Shown here one piece after another: positions 25,386-33,724 of a stretch of 64,000 bases of DNA. Each line of letters opens with the position of its first letter. The first letter of the stretch is position 1. Both the position numbers and the translations under genes were made by a program. This DNA is from Variovorax sp. PMC12 (GTDB lineage: Bacteria > Pseudomonadota > Gammaproteobacteria > Burkholderiales > Burkholderiaceae_C). Under the pieces are notes generated by a model, which was not told where the DNA came from, searched no databases, and saw only the letters and a list, made by a program, of their open reading frames with translations. The stretch spans positions 5,511,501 through 5,575,500 of the forward strand of contig NZ_CP027773.1 of NCBI RefSeq assembly GCF_003019815.1, written 5' to 3'.

Positions 25386-25995
25386 TCGCGTCGCCGATCA
25401 CCCAGAGCTTGGGCTGTGCCATCACGCGCGTGACGAATGATTCGCCGTTCTTGAGCTTTCGCATCAGTTCGTTCCTTGTGAATATGGTCGGATTCACTGT
25501 ACGGCCAAGGCGTGCCGAGACGGCGTCCAGCGCCAGAAACAGGTCTGAATACGCAAGTTCGTCACTGACAAGGAAAAGGTCGATGTCGCTGGCGGCCGTG
25601 TCGCTCTTCCTGGCTACAGAACCGAAAACGAATGCGGCGTCGATCTTGTCGGCGATCGGCTGCAGCGCTTCGTGCAGCGGGCCCGCGAGTCCGAAAGTCT
25701 TGCGCACGATGCTGCACAGTTCCTCGTGAATCGGTGATGCGGCGTTGGCTTGGTAGTGTTTCTGATTGCCTGCGCGAGAGGTCGTCAGCAGCCCGCAGTC
25801 GGTCAGGTATTTGAGTTCGCGCTGCACGGCTCCCGAGCCGGCACCGGTGAGCTTGATCAGTTCGCTGGAGAAGAAACTTCGGTCCGGCTGGCCGAAGAGA
25901 TACCCCAGCACGCGCTGCTGAGTTTTCGTGAACAGGGCATCTGCAAGGCCTGTGGGCTTGTATGTTTCCGGCGATGACGGCGAGATCTTTCCCAT
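25369..25995 (-). CDS. wHTH-MNT nucleotidyltransferase (antitoxin-like)
   Basis: A 208-residue protein with an N-terminal winged helix (FTKTQQRVLGYLFGQPDRSF ... ELIKLTGAGSGAVQRELKYL) and a C-terminal minimal nucleotidyltransferase. The MNT signature GSVARKSDTAASDIDLFLV carries the GS and the DxD pair. Such proteins act with HEPN toxins; the winged helix suggests autorepression. The start at 25995 is inside a palindrome (25991-26022) and lacks a Shine-Dalgarno, so translation may be leaderless. In-frame upstream starts (26059, 26109) would translate through the palindrome and are less likely. It diverges from urtA. Confidence 0.78.
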   Translation of the reverse strand: MGKISPSSPETYKPTGLADALFTKTQQRVLGYLFGQPDRSFFSSELIKLTGAGSGAVQRELKYLTDCGLLTTSRAGNQKHYQANAASPIHEELCSIVRKTFGLAGPLHEALQPIADKIDAAFVFGSVARKSDTAASDIDLFLVSDELAYSDLFLALDAVSARLGRTVNPTIFTRNELMRKLKNGESFVTRVMAQPKLWVIGDANALPA

Positions 25996-26022
25996 TTTGG
26001 GTATCTTAATGCCCAAAATGGG
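25991..26022. promoter_or_regulatory. Palindromic operator over the MNT gene start
   Basis: CCCATTTTGGG and CCCAAAATGGG form perfect 11-bp arms separated by 10 bp. One arm contains the MNT gene ATG. The loop contains TAAGAT on the minus strand, a plausible -10 hexamer 7 bp before the ATG. A product-bound dimer would block both transcription and, if leaderless, initiation. Confidence 0.7.
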
Positions 26023-26132
26023 CTTGTACGCCACCCGGCGTATTTCACCTTCCTGGTGCATTCCGCAGACTCCTCTCCACGCCAGCCAAGCGCTGTCGAC
26101 AAGGTTCAACCAACCCCGGAGCAGGAGTCCAC

Positions 26133-27401
26133 ATGCAACGTCGTTTCACACTCAAGGCGCTTACCGCCGCCGTCGCGCTGGCCAGCATTTCTGCTGCGCC
26201 CGCATTCGCAGCCGACACCATCAAGGTCGGCGTGCTGCATTCGCTGTCGGGCACGATGGCCATTTCGGAAACCGTGCTGAAAGACACGGTGCTGATGGCC
26301 ATCGACGACATCAACAAGAAGGGCGGCGTGCTGGGCAAGCAGCTCGAGCCCGTGGTGGTCGACCCGGCCTCCAACTGGCCCCTGTTCGCCGAGAAGACCA
26401 AGCAGCTGCTCGGCCAGGACAAGGTCTCGGTGATCTTCGGCTGCTGGACCTCGGTGTCGCGCAAGTCGGTGCTGCCGGTGGTCGAGGAAATGAACGGCCT
26501 GCTGTTCTACCCGGTGCAGTACGAGGGTGAGGAACTCTCGAAGAACGTGTTCTACACGGGCGCCGCGCCCAACCAGCAAGCCATTCCGGCCGTCGACTAC
26601 CTGATGAGCAAGGAAGGCGGCGGCGCCAAGCGCTGGGTGCTGCTGGGCACCGACTACGTGTACCCCCGCACCACCAACAAGATCCTGCGCGCCTACCTCA
26701 AGAGCAAGGGCGTGAAGGAAACCGACATCGACGAGAAGTACACCCCCTTCGGCCACAGCGACTACCAGACCATCGTCGCCGACATCAAGAAGTTCTCGGC
26801 CGGCGGAAAGACGGCGGTGGTGTCGACCATCAACGGCGACTCCAACGTGCCCTTCTACAAGGAACTCGGCAACGCCGGCCTGAAGGCCAAGGACGTGCCC
26901 GTGGTCGCCTTCTCGGTGGGTGAGGAAGAGCTGCGCGGCGTGGACACCAAGCCGCTGGTCGGCCACCTGGCCGCATGGAACTACTTCATGAGCCTGAAGA
27001 ACCCGACCAACACGGCGTTCATCAAGGAGTGGAGCGAATACGCCAAGGCCAAGAAGATCCCCGGCCACATGGACAAGCCGCTGACCAACGACCCGATGGA
27101 AGCCACCTGGATCGGCATCCACATGTGGAAGCAGGCTGTGGAGAAGGCCAAGTCGACCGACACCGACAAGGTGATCGCCGCCATGGCCGGCCAGACCTTC
27201 ACGGCGCCCTCGGGCATCGTGTCGAAGATGGACGAGAAGAACCACCACCTGCACAAGAGCGTGTTCATCGGCGAGATCAAGGCCGATGGCCAGTTCAACG
27301 TGGTGTGGAAGACGCCGGGTCCCGTGAAGGCCAAGCCTTGGAGCCCGTACATCGAAGGCAACGACAAGAAGCCTGACTACCCCGCCGGCAAGTCGATGTA
27401 A
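26133..27401 (+). CDS. urtA: Urea ABC transporter, substrate-binding protein UrtA
   Basis: Periplasmic urea-binding protein of 422 residues. A Sec signal (RRFTLKALTAAVALASISAA) cleaves at AFA-AD near residue 27. The mature start DTIKVGVLHSLSGTMAISET and the later block GCWTSVSRKSVLPVVEEMNG are strongly conserved in UrtA. A GGAGCAGGAG ribosome site precedes the ATG. First gene of urtABCDE; together the five form a HAAT-type urea importer, usually nitrogen-controlled. No urease gene is in the window. Confidence 0.96.
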   Translation: MQRRFTLKALTAAVALASISAAPAFAADTIKVGVLHSLSGTMAISETVLKDTVLMAIDDINKKGGVLGKQLEPVVVDPASNWPLFAEKTKQLLGQDKVSVIFGCWTSVSRKSVLPVVEEMNGLLFYPVQYEGEELSKNVFYTGAAPNQQAIPAVDYLMSKEGGGAKRWVLLGTDYVYPRTTNKILRAYLKSKGVKETDIDEKYTPFGHSDYQTIVADIKKFSAGGKTAVVSTINGDSNVPFYKELGNAGLKAKDVPVVAFSVGEEELRGVDTKPLVGHLAAWNYFMSLKNPTNTAFIKEWSEYAKAKKIPGHMDKPLTNDPMEATWIGIHMWKQAVEKAKSTDTDKVIAAMAGQTFTAPSGIVSKMDEKNHHLHKSVFIGEIKADGQFNVVWKTPGPVKAKPWSPYIEGNDKKPDYPAGKSM

Positions 27402-27409
27402 GTGTGTTT

Positions 27410-27527
27410 CTCCCTCCCCCGCCGGGGGAGGGCAGGGATGGGGGCTGACGGCGGTCGATTCGCGCATTGCGCTTGCACGGGCGCCGCGTGCCCCCACCCC
27501 GACCCTCCCCCGGAAGGGGAGGGGGCC
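27410..27527. repeat. Interspersed palindromic repeat between urtA and urtB (copy 1)
   Basis: About 118 bp, bounded by two GC-rich hairpins: CCTCCCCCGCCGGGGGAGG at the left and CCCTCCCCCGGAAGGGGAGGG at the right. The interior contains GCATTGCGCTT. The same element occurs inverted at 36411-36526. A hairpin pair inside an operon may dampen or stabilise the urtA transcript relative to downstream genes. Confidence 0.65.
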
Positions 27528-27545
27528 AACCCAACTTCCAGTTTC

Positions 27546-29132
27546 ATGATGCTTCGACGAACCCTTCACTGCGCACTCGCCGCCATGCTCCTCATGGCAT
27601 CGGCCGCCCACGCGCTGACCGCCGACGAAGCCCGGGCCATCGCCTCCGGCGAATCCGAAGCCCGCATCGCCGCGCTCAACAAGGCCGTGCTCACGGCCGA
27701 CGACAAGACCGCCGCCTTCATCCAGGCCATGTCAGACGACGCGGTCAAGTACACCGAGGACAAGGTCTTCGTGATGAAGGACGACAAGGGCTACGACCCC
27801 GTCACCGGCGCCGAGCTGAAGGTGCCCGACACCGCGGAAGACGTCGTCAACAACAACCTCATGCGCGGCGCGCTCGATGCCGCGCAGGCCGCGCTCAAGC
27901 TCTCCAGCAAGGACGACGCCGTGCGCGCCGAAGCCGCGCAGGCGCTCTTCAAGGAGCCCGACGAATCGCGCGTGCCCATGGTCGAGAAGGCGCTGGCCGC
28001 CGAGACCAACCCCAAGATCAAGGCGCAGCTCGAACTGGTGCGCGCCGCCAGCATGCTCACCAGCGCCGACAAGGCCAAGCGCCTCGCCGCCGCCAAGGAA
28101 CTGGGCAACAACCGCAACCCCGACACCAAGCTGCTGCTCAACCAGCGCCTGGCCGACGAGACCGAGGCCGACGTCAAGGCCGCCATCGTCGCGTCGATCG
28201 CCAGCATCGACGGCTCGCTGGTCTGGGGCGACCGCATCAACGCCGTGTTCAGCGGCATCAGCCTGGGCTCCGTGCTGCTGCTGGCCGCGCTGGGCCTGGC
28301 CATCACCTACGGGCTGATGGGCGTGATCAACATGGCCCACGGCGAGCTGATGATGATCGGCGCCTACGCCACCTACGTGATGCAGGGCATCTTCCAGAAG
28401 TACATGCCGGAGGCGGCCTTCGGCTGGTACCTGGTCGCCGCCATTCCCGTGTCCTTCCTCGCATCGGCGCTGGTGGGAGCGGTGCTGGAGCGCGGCGTGA
28501 TCCGTTTCCTCTACGGCCGCCCGCTCGAGACGCTGCTCGCCACCTGGGGCATCAGCCTGATGCTGCAGCAACTCGTGCGCTCGCTGTTCGGCGCGCAGAA
28601 CGTCGGCGTCGAGAACCCCGGCTGGATGAGCGGCGGCTTCACCATGCTGAGCAACGTCACGCTGCCGTGGAACCGCATCTGCATCATCATCTTCGCCGCC
28701 CTGGTGTTGCTGGCGATGGGCTGGCTCATCGGCAAGACGCGCCTGGGGCTCTTCGTGCGCGGCGTCACGCAGAACCGCCCGATCGCCTCGTGCATGGGCG
28801 TGAACACCGCGCGCATCGACACCTACGCCTTCGCGCTCGGCTCCGGCATCGCAGGCCTTGCCGGCTGCGCGCTGAGCCAGATCGGCAACGTCGGCCCCGA
28901 CCTGGGCCAGAGCTACATCGTCGACAGCTTCATGGTTGTCGTGATGGGCGGCGTCGGCCAGCTCGCGGGCACCGTGTATGCGGCGCTGGGGCTGGGCATT
29001 CTCAACAAGTTCATCGAGGGCTGGGCGGGCGCGGTGCTTGCCAAGATCGCGGTGCTCGTTTTCATCATCATCTTCATCCAGAAGCGGCCGCAGGGCATCT
29101 TCGCAATGAAAGGCCGGAGCGCAGAGGCATGA
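27546..29132 (+). CDS. urtB: Urea ABC transporter permease UrtB
   Basis: LivH-type permease of 528 residues. An N-terminal signal-like helix (LRRTLHCALAAMLLMASAAH) and an approximately 200-residue hydrophilic helical region, typical of UrtB, precede the permease domain, which begins near INAVFSGISLGSVLLLAALG. LivH-family blocks GLMGVINMAHGELMMIGAYA and MVVVMGGVGQLAGTVYAALG are present. The ATG at 27546 follows the repeat. The stop overlaps urtC as ATGA. Confidence 0.95.
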   Translation: MMLRRTLHCALAAMLLMASAAHALTADEARAIASGESEARIAALNKAVLTADDKTAAFIQAMSDDAVKYTEDKVFVMKDDKGYDPVTGAELKVPDTAEDVVNNNLMRGALDAAQAALKLSSKDDAVRAEAAQALFKEPDESRVPMVEKALAAETNPKIKAQLELVRAASMLTSADKAKRLAAAKELGNNRNPDTKLLLNQRLADETEADVKAAIVASIASIDGSLVWGDRINAVFSGISLGSVLLLAALGLAITYGLMGVINMAHGELMMIGAYATYVMQGIFQKYMPEAAFGWYLVAAIPVSFLASALVGAVLERGVIRFLYGRPLETLLATWGISLMLQQLVRSLFGAQNVGVENPGWMSGGFTMLSNVTLPWNRICIIIFAALVLLAMGWLIGKTRLGLFVRGVTQNRPIASCMGVNTARIDTYAFALGSGIAGLAGCALSQIGNVGPDLGQSYIVDSFMVVVMGGVGQLAGTVYAALGLGILNKFIEGWAGAVLAKIAVLVFIIIFIQKRPQGIFAMKGRSAEA

Positions 29133-30349
29133 GCAAGGTCGTACTTCCAACCAAGGGGCCGCTGCTGAGCGGCAAGGGCTGGACGGCCTTCTTCGTCGCA
29201 CTCATCGTGGTGTGCGCGGTGGCGCCCGTTCTCAACATGTGGGTGCCGGTGGACAGCCCGCTGCACATGAGCGACTACGCGGTGGCGCTGGTCGGCAAGA
29301 TCATGTGCTACGCCATCTGTGCGCTGGCCATGGACCTGATCTGGGGCTACACGGGCATCCTGTCCCTGGGCCACGGCCTGTTCTTTGCGCTGGGCGGCTA
29401 CATGATGGGCATGTACCTCATGCGCCAGATCGGCCGCGACGGCAACTACAAGAGCGACCTCCCCGACTTCATGGTGTTCCTCGACTGGAAGACGCTGCCC
29501 TGGCACTGGACCTTCAGCGACAGCTTCATCGCCACGCTGATCCTGATCGTCGCGGTGCCGGGCCTCATCGCCTTCGTGTTCGGCTTCTTCGCATTCCGTT
29601 CGCGCATCAAGGGCGTGTACTTCTCGATCATCACGCAGGCCATGACGTTTGCGGCCATGCTGCTGTTCTTCCGCAACGAGACCGGCTTCGGCGGCAACAA
29701 CGGCTTCACCGACTTCAAGCGCATCCTGAATATTCCGATCGCCACGCAGGAAATGCGCATGACGCTGTTCGCGCTCACCGGTGCCACGCTGCTGGGCTTC
29801 TTCCTGTTCGCCAGGTGGCTCATCGGCAGCAAGTTCGGCCGCGTGCTGCAGGCCATTCGCGATGCCGAAACGCGCGTGATGTTCTCGGGCTACAACCCGC
29901 TGCCGTACAAGCTCACGATCTGGGTCATCTCCGCCGTCATGTGCGGCGTGGCCGGCGCGCTGTACGTGCCGCAGGTCGGCATCATCAACCCGGGAGAGAT
30001 GAGCGCGGCCAACTCCATCGAGATCGCCATCTGGGCGGCCGTGGGCGGGCGCGCGACGCTCATCGGTCCCATCATCGGCGCCTTCATCGTCAACGGCGCC
30101 AAGAGCTGGCTCACGGTGGCCTACCCGGAATACTGGCTGTACTTTCTGGGTGCCTTGTTCATTGCTGTCACGCTGTTCCTGCCGAACGGCATCGTGGGGT
30201 TGGTGCGCAAGTGGTTGTCGAGGGAGAAGAAGCAGGCGCTGAGCGAGGAGCCGGTGCAGGAAGCACGGCGCGCAGTGGCCGCGGAGCAGGGCATGGAGCC
30301 CGACGCCCTGGCCTCGCTGCCGGTGGACGCGAAGGGAGCACGCGCATGA
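29129..30349 (+). CDS. urtC: Urea ABC transporter permease UrtC
   Basis: LivM-type permease of 406 residues with about ten TM helices. Signatures are DLIWGYTGILSLGHGLFFAL and FRSRIKGVYFSIITQAMTFA, with LivM-like IRDAETRVMFSGYNP and NSIEIAIWAAVGGRATLIGP. The C-terminal tail of about 40 residues is charged and cytoplasmic. It overlaps urtB and urtD by four bases at each end (ATGA), pointing to coupled translation of the membrane pair and the ATPase. Confidence 0.95.
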   Translation: MSKVVLPTKGPLLSGKGWTAFFVALIVVCAVAPVLNMWVPVDSPLHMSDYAVALVGKIMCYAICALAMDLIWGYTGILSLGHGLFFALGGYMMGMYLMRQIGRDGNYKSDLPDFMVFLDWKTLPWHWTFSDSFIATLILIVAVPGLIAFVFGFFAFRSRIKGVYFSIITQAMTFAAMLLFFRNETGFGGNNGFTDFKRILNIPIATQEMRMTLFALTGATLLGFFLFARWLIGSKFGRVLQAIRDAETRVMFSGYNPLPYKLTIWVISAVMCGVAGALYVPQVGIINPGEMSAANSIEIAIWAAVGGRATLIGPIIGAFIVNGAKSWLTVAYPEYWLYFLGALFIAVTLFLPNGIVGLVRKWLSREKKQALSEEPVQEARRAVAAEQGMEPDALASLPVDAKGARA

Positions 30350-31224
30350 CGCCCGACCTGATGGAAGCCGGCGCCGAGCGCGCCGCACGCGCCAGCGGTC
30401 TTCACTATGTGAGCGGCAGCACGGAGTCTGGCGGCCGCGCCGCGGACTTCGGCCGCCATGTCACGCCGGGCGAGGTCGACGTCACGCACGGCCGCATCCT
30501 CTATCTGGAAGACGTGAGCGTGAGCTTCGACGGCTTCAAGGCCATCAACAAGCTGTCGCTGGACATCGCGCCGGGCGAGCTGCGCTGCATCATCGGGCCG
30601 AACGGTGCGGGCAAGACGACGATGATGGACATCATCACCGGCAAGACGAGGCCCGACTCGGGCACCGTGTTCTTCGGCAGCACCATCGACCTGCTGCGCC
30701 ACCGCGAAGCGGAAATCGCGCAGCTCGGCATCGGCCGCAAGTTCCAGAAGCCGACGGTGTTCGAGCATCTGACGGTGTTCGAGAACCTCGAGCTCGCGCT
30801 CAAGACGAACAAGGGCGTGCGCGCATCGATGCTGTTCAAGCTCGATTCGGCGCAGAGCGACCGCCTGGCCGAGGTGCTGGAGACCATCCACCTCGCCGAC
30901 AGCGTGTCGCGCCTGGCCGGCAACCTGAGCCACGGCCAGAAGCAGTGGCTGGAAATCGGCATGCTGCTGATGCAGGACCCGAAGCTGCTGCTGCTCGACG
31001 AGCCGGTCGCCGGCATGACCGACGAAGAGACGGCGCGCACCGCCGAGCTGTTCCTCACCCTCAAGGGCAAGCATTCGCTGATGGTGGTCGAGCACGACAT
31101 GAGCTTCATCCGCACGATCTCCGAGATCGTCACCGTGCTGTGCGACGGCTCCGTGCTGGCTCAGGGCACGCTCGATGAAGTGCAGGCGGACGAACGCGTG
31201 ATCGAGGTTTATCTTGGTCGCTGA
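30346..31224 (+). CDS. urtD: Urea ABC transporter ATP-binding protein UrtD
   Basis: LivG-type ATPase of 292 residues. The ABC domain starts about residue 50, after a hydrophilic lead. Walker A is GPNGAGKTT, the signature LSHGQKQWLEIG, Walker B LLLLDEPVAGM and the switch His VVEHDM. The N-terminal 45 residues (from TPDLMEAGAERAARASGLH) extend beyond the usual UrtD start at ILYLEDVSVSFDGFKAIN, but the only ATG in a good position is the ATGA overlap with urtC. Confidence 0.95.
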   Translation: MTPDLMEAGAERAARASGLHYVSGSTESGGRAADFGRHVTPGEVDVTHGRILYLEDVSVSFDGFKAINKLSLDIAPGELRCIIGPNGAGKTTMMDIITGKTRPDSGTVFFGSTIDLLRHREAEIAQLGIGRKFQKPTVFEHLTVFENLELALKTNKGVRASMLFKLDSAQSDRLAEVLETIHLADSVSRLAGNLSHGQKQWLEIGMLLMQDPKLLLLDEPVAGMTDEETARTAELFLTLKGKHSLMVVEHDMSFIRTISEIVTVLCDGSVLAQGTLDEVQADERVIEVYLGR

Positions 31225-31271
31225 AGCCCCCGTCGCCGTGGTCAGAGCGGTGGCGCACCCCCTGCCTTCCT

Positions 31272-31292
31272 CCCTCTCCCACTGGGAGAGGG
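31272..31292. repeat. GC-rich hairpin between urtD and urtE
   Basis: CCCTCTCCCACTGGGAGAGGG, a hairpin of the common proteobacterial intergenic type and related to the terminal hairpins of the repeats at 27410 and 36411. It directly precedes the element at 31329. Confidence 0.55.
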
Positions 31293-31328
31293 CCGGGGTG
31301 AGGGCAGACGGCATCAACATCACGACAA

Positions 31329-31516
31329 GCGCCCGGTACGCGGCGCGGTGTGGGCGGCCCCTCTGTGCCGCCGAGGAGCGCAGCGTTTCGCGGATCAGGG
31401 CTCGCAGCTGTCTGAGCGAAGCGAGTTCTGCGAGACCCCGCGAAACGCGAGCACCGCAGGGCAGCCCGAAGGGCCGGCATAGCGGGGCCGACCGCGCCGC
31501 GCCGCGTACCGGGCGC
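31329..31516. repeat. 188-bp element with perfect 20-bp terminal inverted repeats
   Basis: The ends are GCGCCCGGTACGCGGCGCGG and its exact reverse complement at 31497-31516. Inside lie nested inverted repeats GCGTTTCGCGG (31383) with CCGCGAAACGC (31438), and CTCGCAG (31401) with CTGCGAG (31428). No open frame of note is present. It separates urtD from urtE in an otherwise overlapping operon. It is MITE-like or REP-like in form; mobility is inference. Confidence 0.7.
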
Positions 31517-31548
31517 CCTCCAAACGAAACCAGGAAGGAGCCCAAAAA

Positions 31549-32241
31549 ATGCTGACAGTAAAAAACATCCACCAGTACTACGGCGGCTCCCACATCCTCC
31601 GGGACGTGAGCTTCGAAGCCAAGCTGGGCAAAGTCACCGTGCTGCTGGGCCGCAACGGCGTAGGCAAGACCACGCTGCTCAAGTCGCTCATGGGCCTGGT
31701 GCCCATCAAGAGCGGCAGCATCGAACTCGAAGGCAAGCCCATCCACAAGGCCACCCCCTACGACCGGGCCAGGGCCGGCATCGGCTTCGTCCCCCAGGGC
31801 CGCGAGATCTTCGCGAGGCTCACCGTCGAAGAAAACCTGCGCATGGGCCTGGCATACAAGAGCGGCAGCACGCCCATCCCCTCGGAGCTGTACGACCTGT
31901 TCCCCGTGCTCAAGCAGATGATCAACCGAAGAGGCGGCGACCTCTCCGGCGGCCAGCAGCAGCAGCTTGCCATCGCGCGCGCCCTGGCGCCCAAGCCCAG
32001 GCTCCTCATCCTCGACGAGCCCACCGAAGGCATCCAGCCCAGCATCATCAAGGACATCGGCCGCGTCATCCGCATGCTGGCCGACCGCGGCGACATGGCC
32101 ATCGTGCTGTGCGAGCAGTACTACGACTTCGCCCAGGAACTGGCCGACGACTACCTCGTGATGGAGCGCGGCGAGGTCATCGCGCGCGGCCTCGGCAAGG
32201 ACATGGAAGCACAGGGCGTGCGCCAGCTGGTGGCCATCTGA
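31549..32241 (+). CDS. urtE: Urea ABC transporter ATP-binding protein UrtE
   Basis: LivF-type ATPase of 230 residues. Walker A is GRNGVGKTT, Walker B LLILDEPTEGI, the signature LSGGQQQQLAIARAL and the Q-loop VPQGREIFARLTVEENL. AGGAGCCC precedes the ATG. It completes the importer, but 324 bp of repeats part it from urtD, so its expression may partly depend on read-through or its own promoter. Confidence 0.95.
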   Translation: MLTVKNIHQYYGGSHILRDVSFEAKLGKVTVLLGRNGVGKTTLLKSLMGLVPIKSGSIELEGKPIHKATPYDRARAGIGFVPQGREIFARLTVEENLRMGLAYKSGSTPIPSELYDLFPVLKQMINRRGGDLSGGQQQQLAIARALAPKPRLLILDEPTEGIQPSIIKDIGRVIRMLADRGDMAIVLCEQYYDFAQELADDYLVMERGEVIARGLGKDMEAQGVRQLVAI

Positions 32242-32310
32242 GCCTTGCTGCCAGGGCCTCGCGGCCTTGCGAGTACAAGGTCTTCGGCAATTCCGTATCG
32301 GCGGGATTTC

Positions 32311-32322
32311 AGGGTTAACCCT
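32311..32322. promoter_or_regulatory. Palindrome upstream of MFS exporter gene
   Basis: AGGGTTAACCCT is a perfect 12-bp palindrome. It extends to 22 bp (ATTT...AAAT) with one mismatched pair. Lying about 50 bp before the TTG start, in an AT-rich stretch, it is a good candidate repressor site. Confidence 0.45.
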
Positions 32323-32371
32323 AAAATCGGGCTTTGCCCGCTGCTGCCGGGCACCTCCCAGGAGCCTGGCC

Positions 32372-33625
32372 TTGAACGCCTCCCCAACCGCGCCGGAAAG
32401 CGCGGGCACCGACATTTCCTCCTTTTCGCTGCCGTCCGGCAAGCCCGCCAACTTCCTGCGCGCGGTGCTTGCGCTCGGCGTCGGCGGCTTCGCCATCGGC
32501 ACCGGCGAATTCGTCATCATGGGCCTGCTGCCCGAAGTCGCCAAGGACATCGGCGTGAGCATTCCGCAGGCCGGGCACGTCATCAGCGCCTATGCGCTCG
32601 GCGTGGTCATCGGCGCGCCGGTGCTCGCGGTGCTCGCCGCCGGCTGGCGCCGCCGCGCCTTGCTGATCGCGCTCATGGCCGTGTTCGCGGCCGGCAACTT
32701 CGCCAGCGCCATCGCGCCCAACTACCTGCTGCTGAACCTGCTGCGCTTTGCGGCCGGCCTGCCGCACGGCACCTACTTCGGCGTGGCCGCGCTGGTGGCC
32801 GCCACGCTCGCGCCACCGGGGCGGCGCGCGCGGGCCGTGGGGCTCGTCATGCTGGGGCTCACCGGCGCCACGCTGGTGGGCGTGCCCATCGCGGCCTGGC
32901 TGGGCCAGATCTTCGGCTGGCGCGCGGCCTTCGTCTTCGTCGGCGTCATCGCGCTGGTGGCCATCGCGCTGCTGCGCCGCGACATCCCCGACATGGCCCC
33001 GGCCGCCGGCGCCAGCCCGTGGCGCGAACTCGGCGCGCTCAAGCGCAAGCAGGTGTGGTTCACGCTGGGCATCGGCGCCATCGGCTTCGGCGGCATGTTC
33101 GCGGTGTTCAGCTACATCAAGCCCACGCTGATCGAAGTGGCCGGCATGCCGCTGGGCGGCGTGCCCTTCGTGCTGGCGCTGTTCGGCCTCGGCATGGTCA
33201 TGGGCAACCTCGTGGGCTCGCGGCTGGCCGACAAGTCGCTCATGCGCACCATCGGCGGCCTGCTGGTCTACGCGGCGCTGGTGCTCGCGATGTTCACCTT
33301 CGCGGCCCACAACATGGTGACCGCGTCGATCAACGTGTTTCTCATCGGCACCACCGTGGCCATCGGCCCGGCGCTGCAGATCCGCCTGATGGACGTGGCC
33401 GGCGACGCGCAGACGCTGGCGGCGGCGCTCAATCACTCGGCCTTCAACATGGCCAACGCGCTGGGTGCATGGCTCGGCGGCGTCGCCATTGCGGCCGGGC
33501 TGGGCTGGACTTCCACCGGCTGGGTCGGCGCATTGCTTGCGCTGGCAGGCATGGGCGTGTTCGGCTGGGCGATCGCCAGCGCCCGCGCCGACGCGCGGCA
33601 GCGGCCGGCGGCCATCGCCTGCTGA
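32372..33625 (+). CDS. MFS transporter, DHA1/AraJ-like exporter
   Basis: A 12-TM major facilitator of 417 residues in the arabinose-efflux/YdhP style (GTGEFVIMGLLPEVAKDIGV; PGRRARAVGLVMLGLTGATL). The start is taken as TTG at 32372, after AGGAG. The upstream in-frame codons are intergenic in character. Single-gene unit downstream of urtE with its own palindrome. Substrate unknown; relatives export sugars or drugs such as chloramphenicol. Confidence 0.87.
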   Translation: MNASPTAPESAGTDISSFSLPSGKPANFLRAVLALGVGGFAIGTGEFVIMGLLPEVAKDIGVSIPQAGHVISAYALGVVIGAPVLAVLAAGWRRRALLIALMAVFAAGNFASAIAPNYLLLNLLRFAAGLPHGTYFGVAALVAATLAPPGRRARAVGLVMLGLTGATLVGVPIAAWLGQIFGWRAAFVFVGVIALVAIALLRRDIPDMAPAAGASPWRELGALKRKQVWFTLGIGAIGFGGMFAVFSYIKPTLIEVAGMPLGGVPFVLALFGLGMVMGNLVGSRLADKSLMRTIGGLLVYAALVLAMFTFAAHNMVTASINVFLIGTTVAIGPALQIRLMDVAGDAQTLAAALNHSAFNMANALGAWLGGVAIAAGLGWTSTGWVGALLALAGMGVFGWAIASARADARQRPAAIAC

Positions 33626-33724
33626 GCCATCGGCGCCCGCCCGACCGCGCCGATTGACAGGGCAGAGCGAACCGGACGACATTGCCGGGATGATCGATGC
33701 CAACGTGAACGCCGCCGCGTGCAA

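Noticed and set aside
25428..26140. Reading the MNT gene from the first in-frame Met at 26109
   Set aside because: This would translate the 25991-26022 palindrome as protein (KPILGIKIPKMG) and run into the urtA leader; the conserved part begins after 25995.
30121..32583. An 820-codon minus-strand open frame over urtD/urtE
   Set aside because: Antisense to two clear ABC ATPases and the repeat elements; translation is biased and without motifs.
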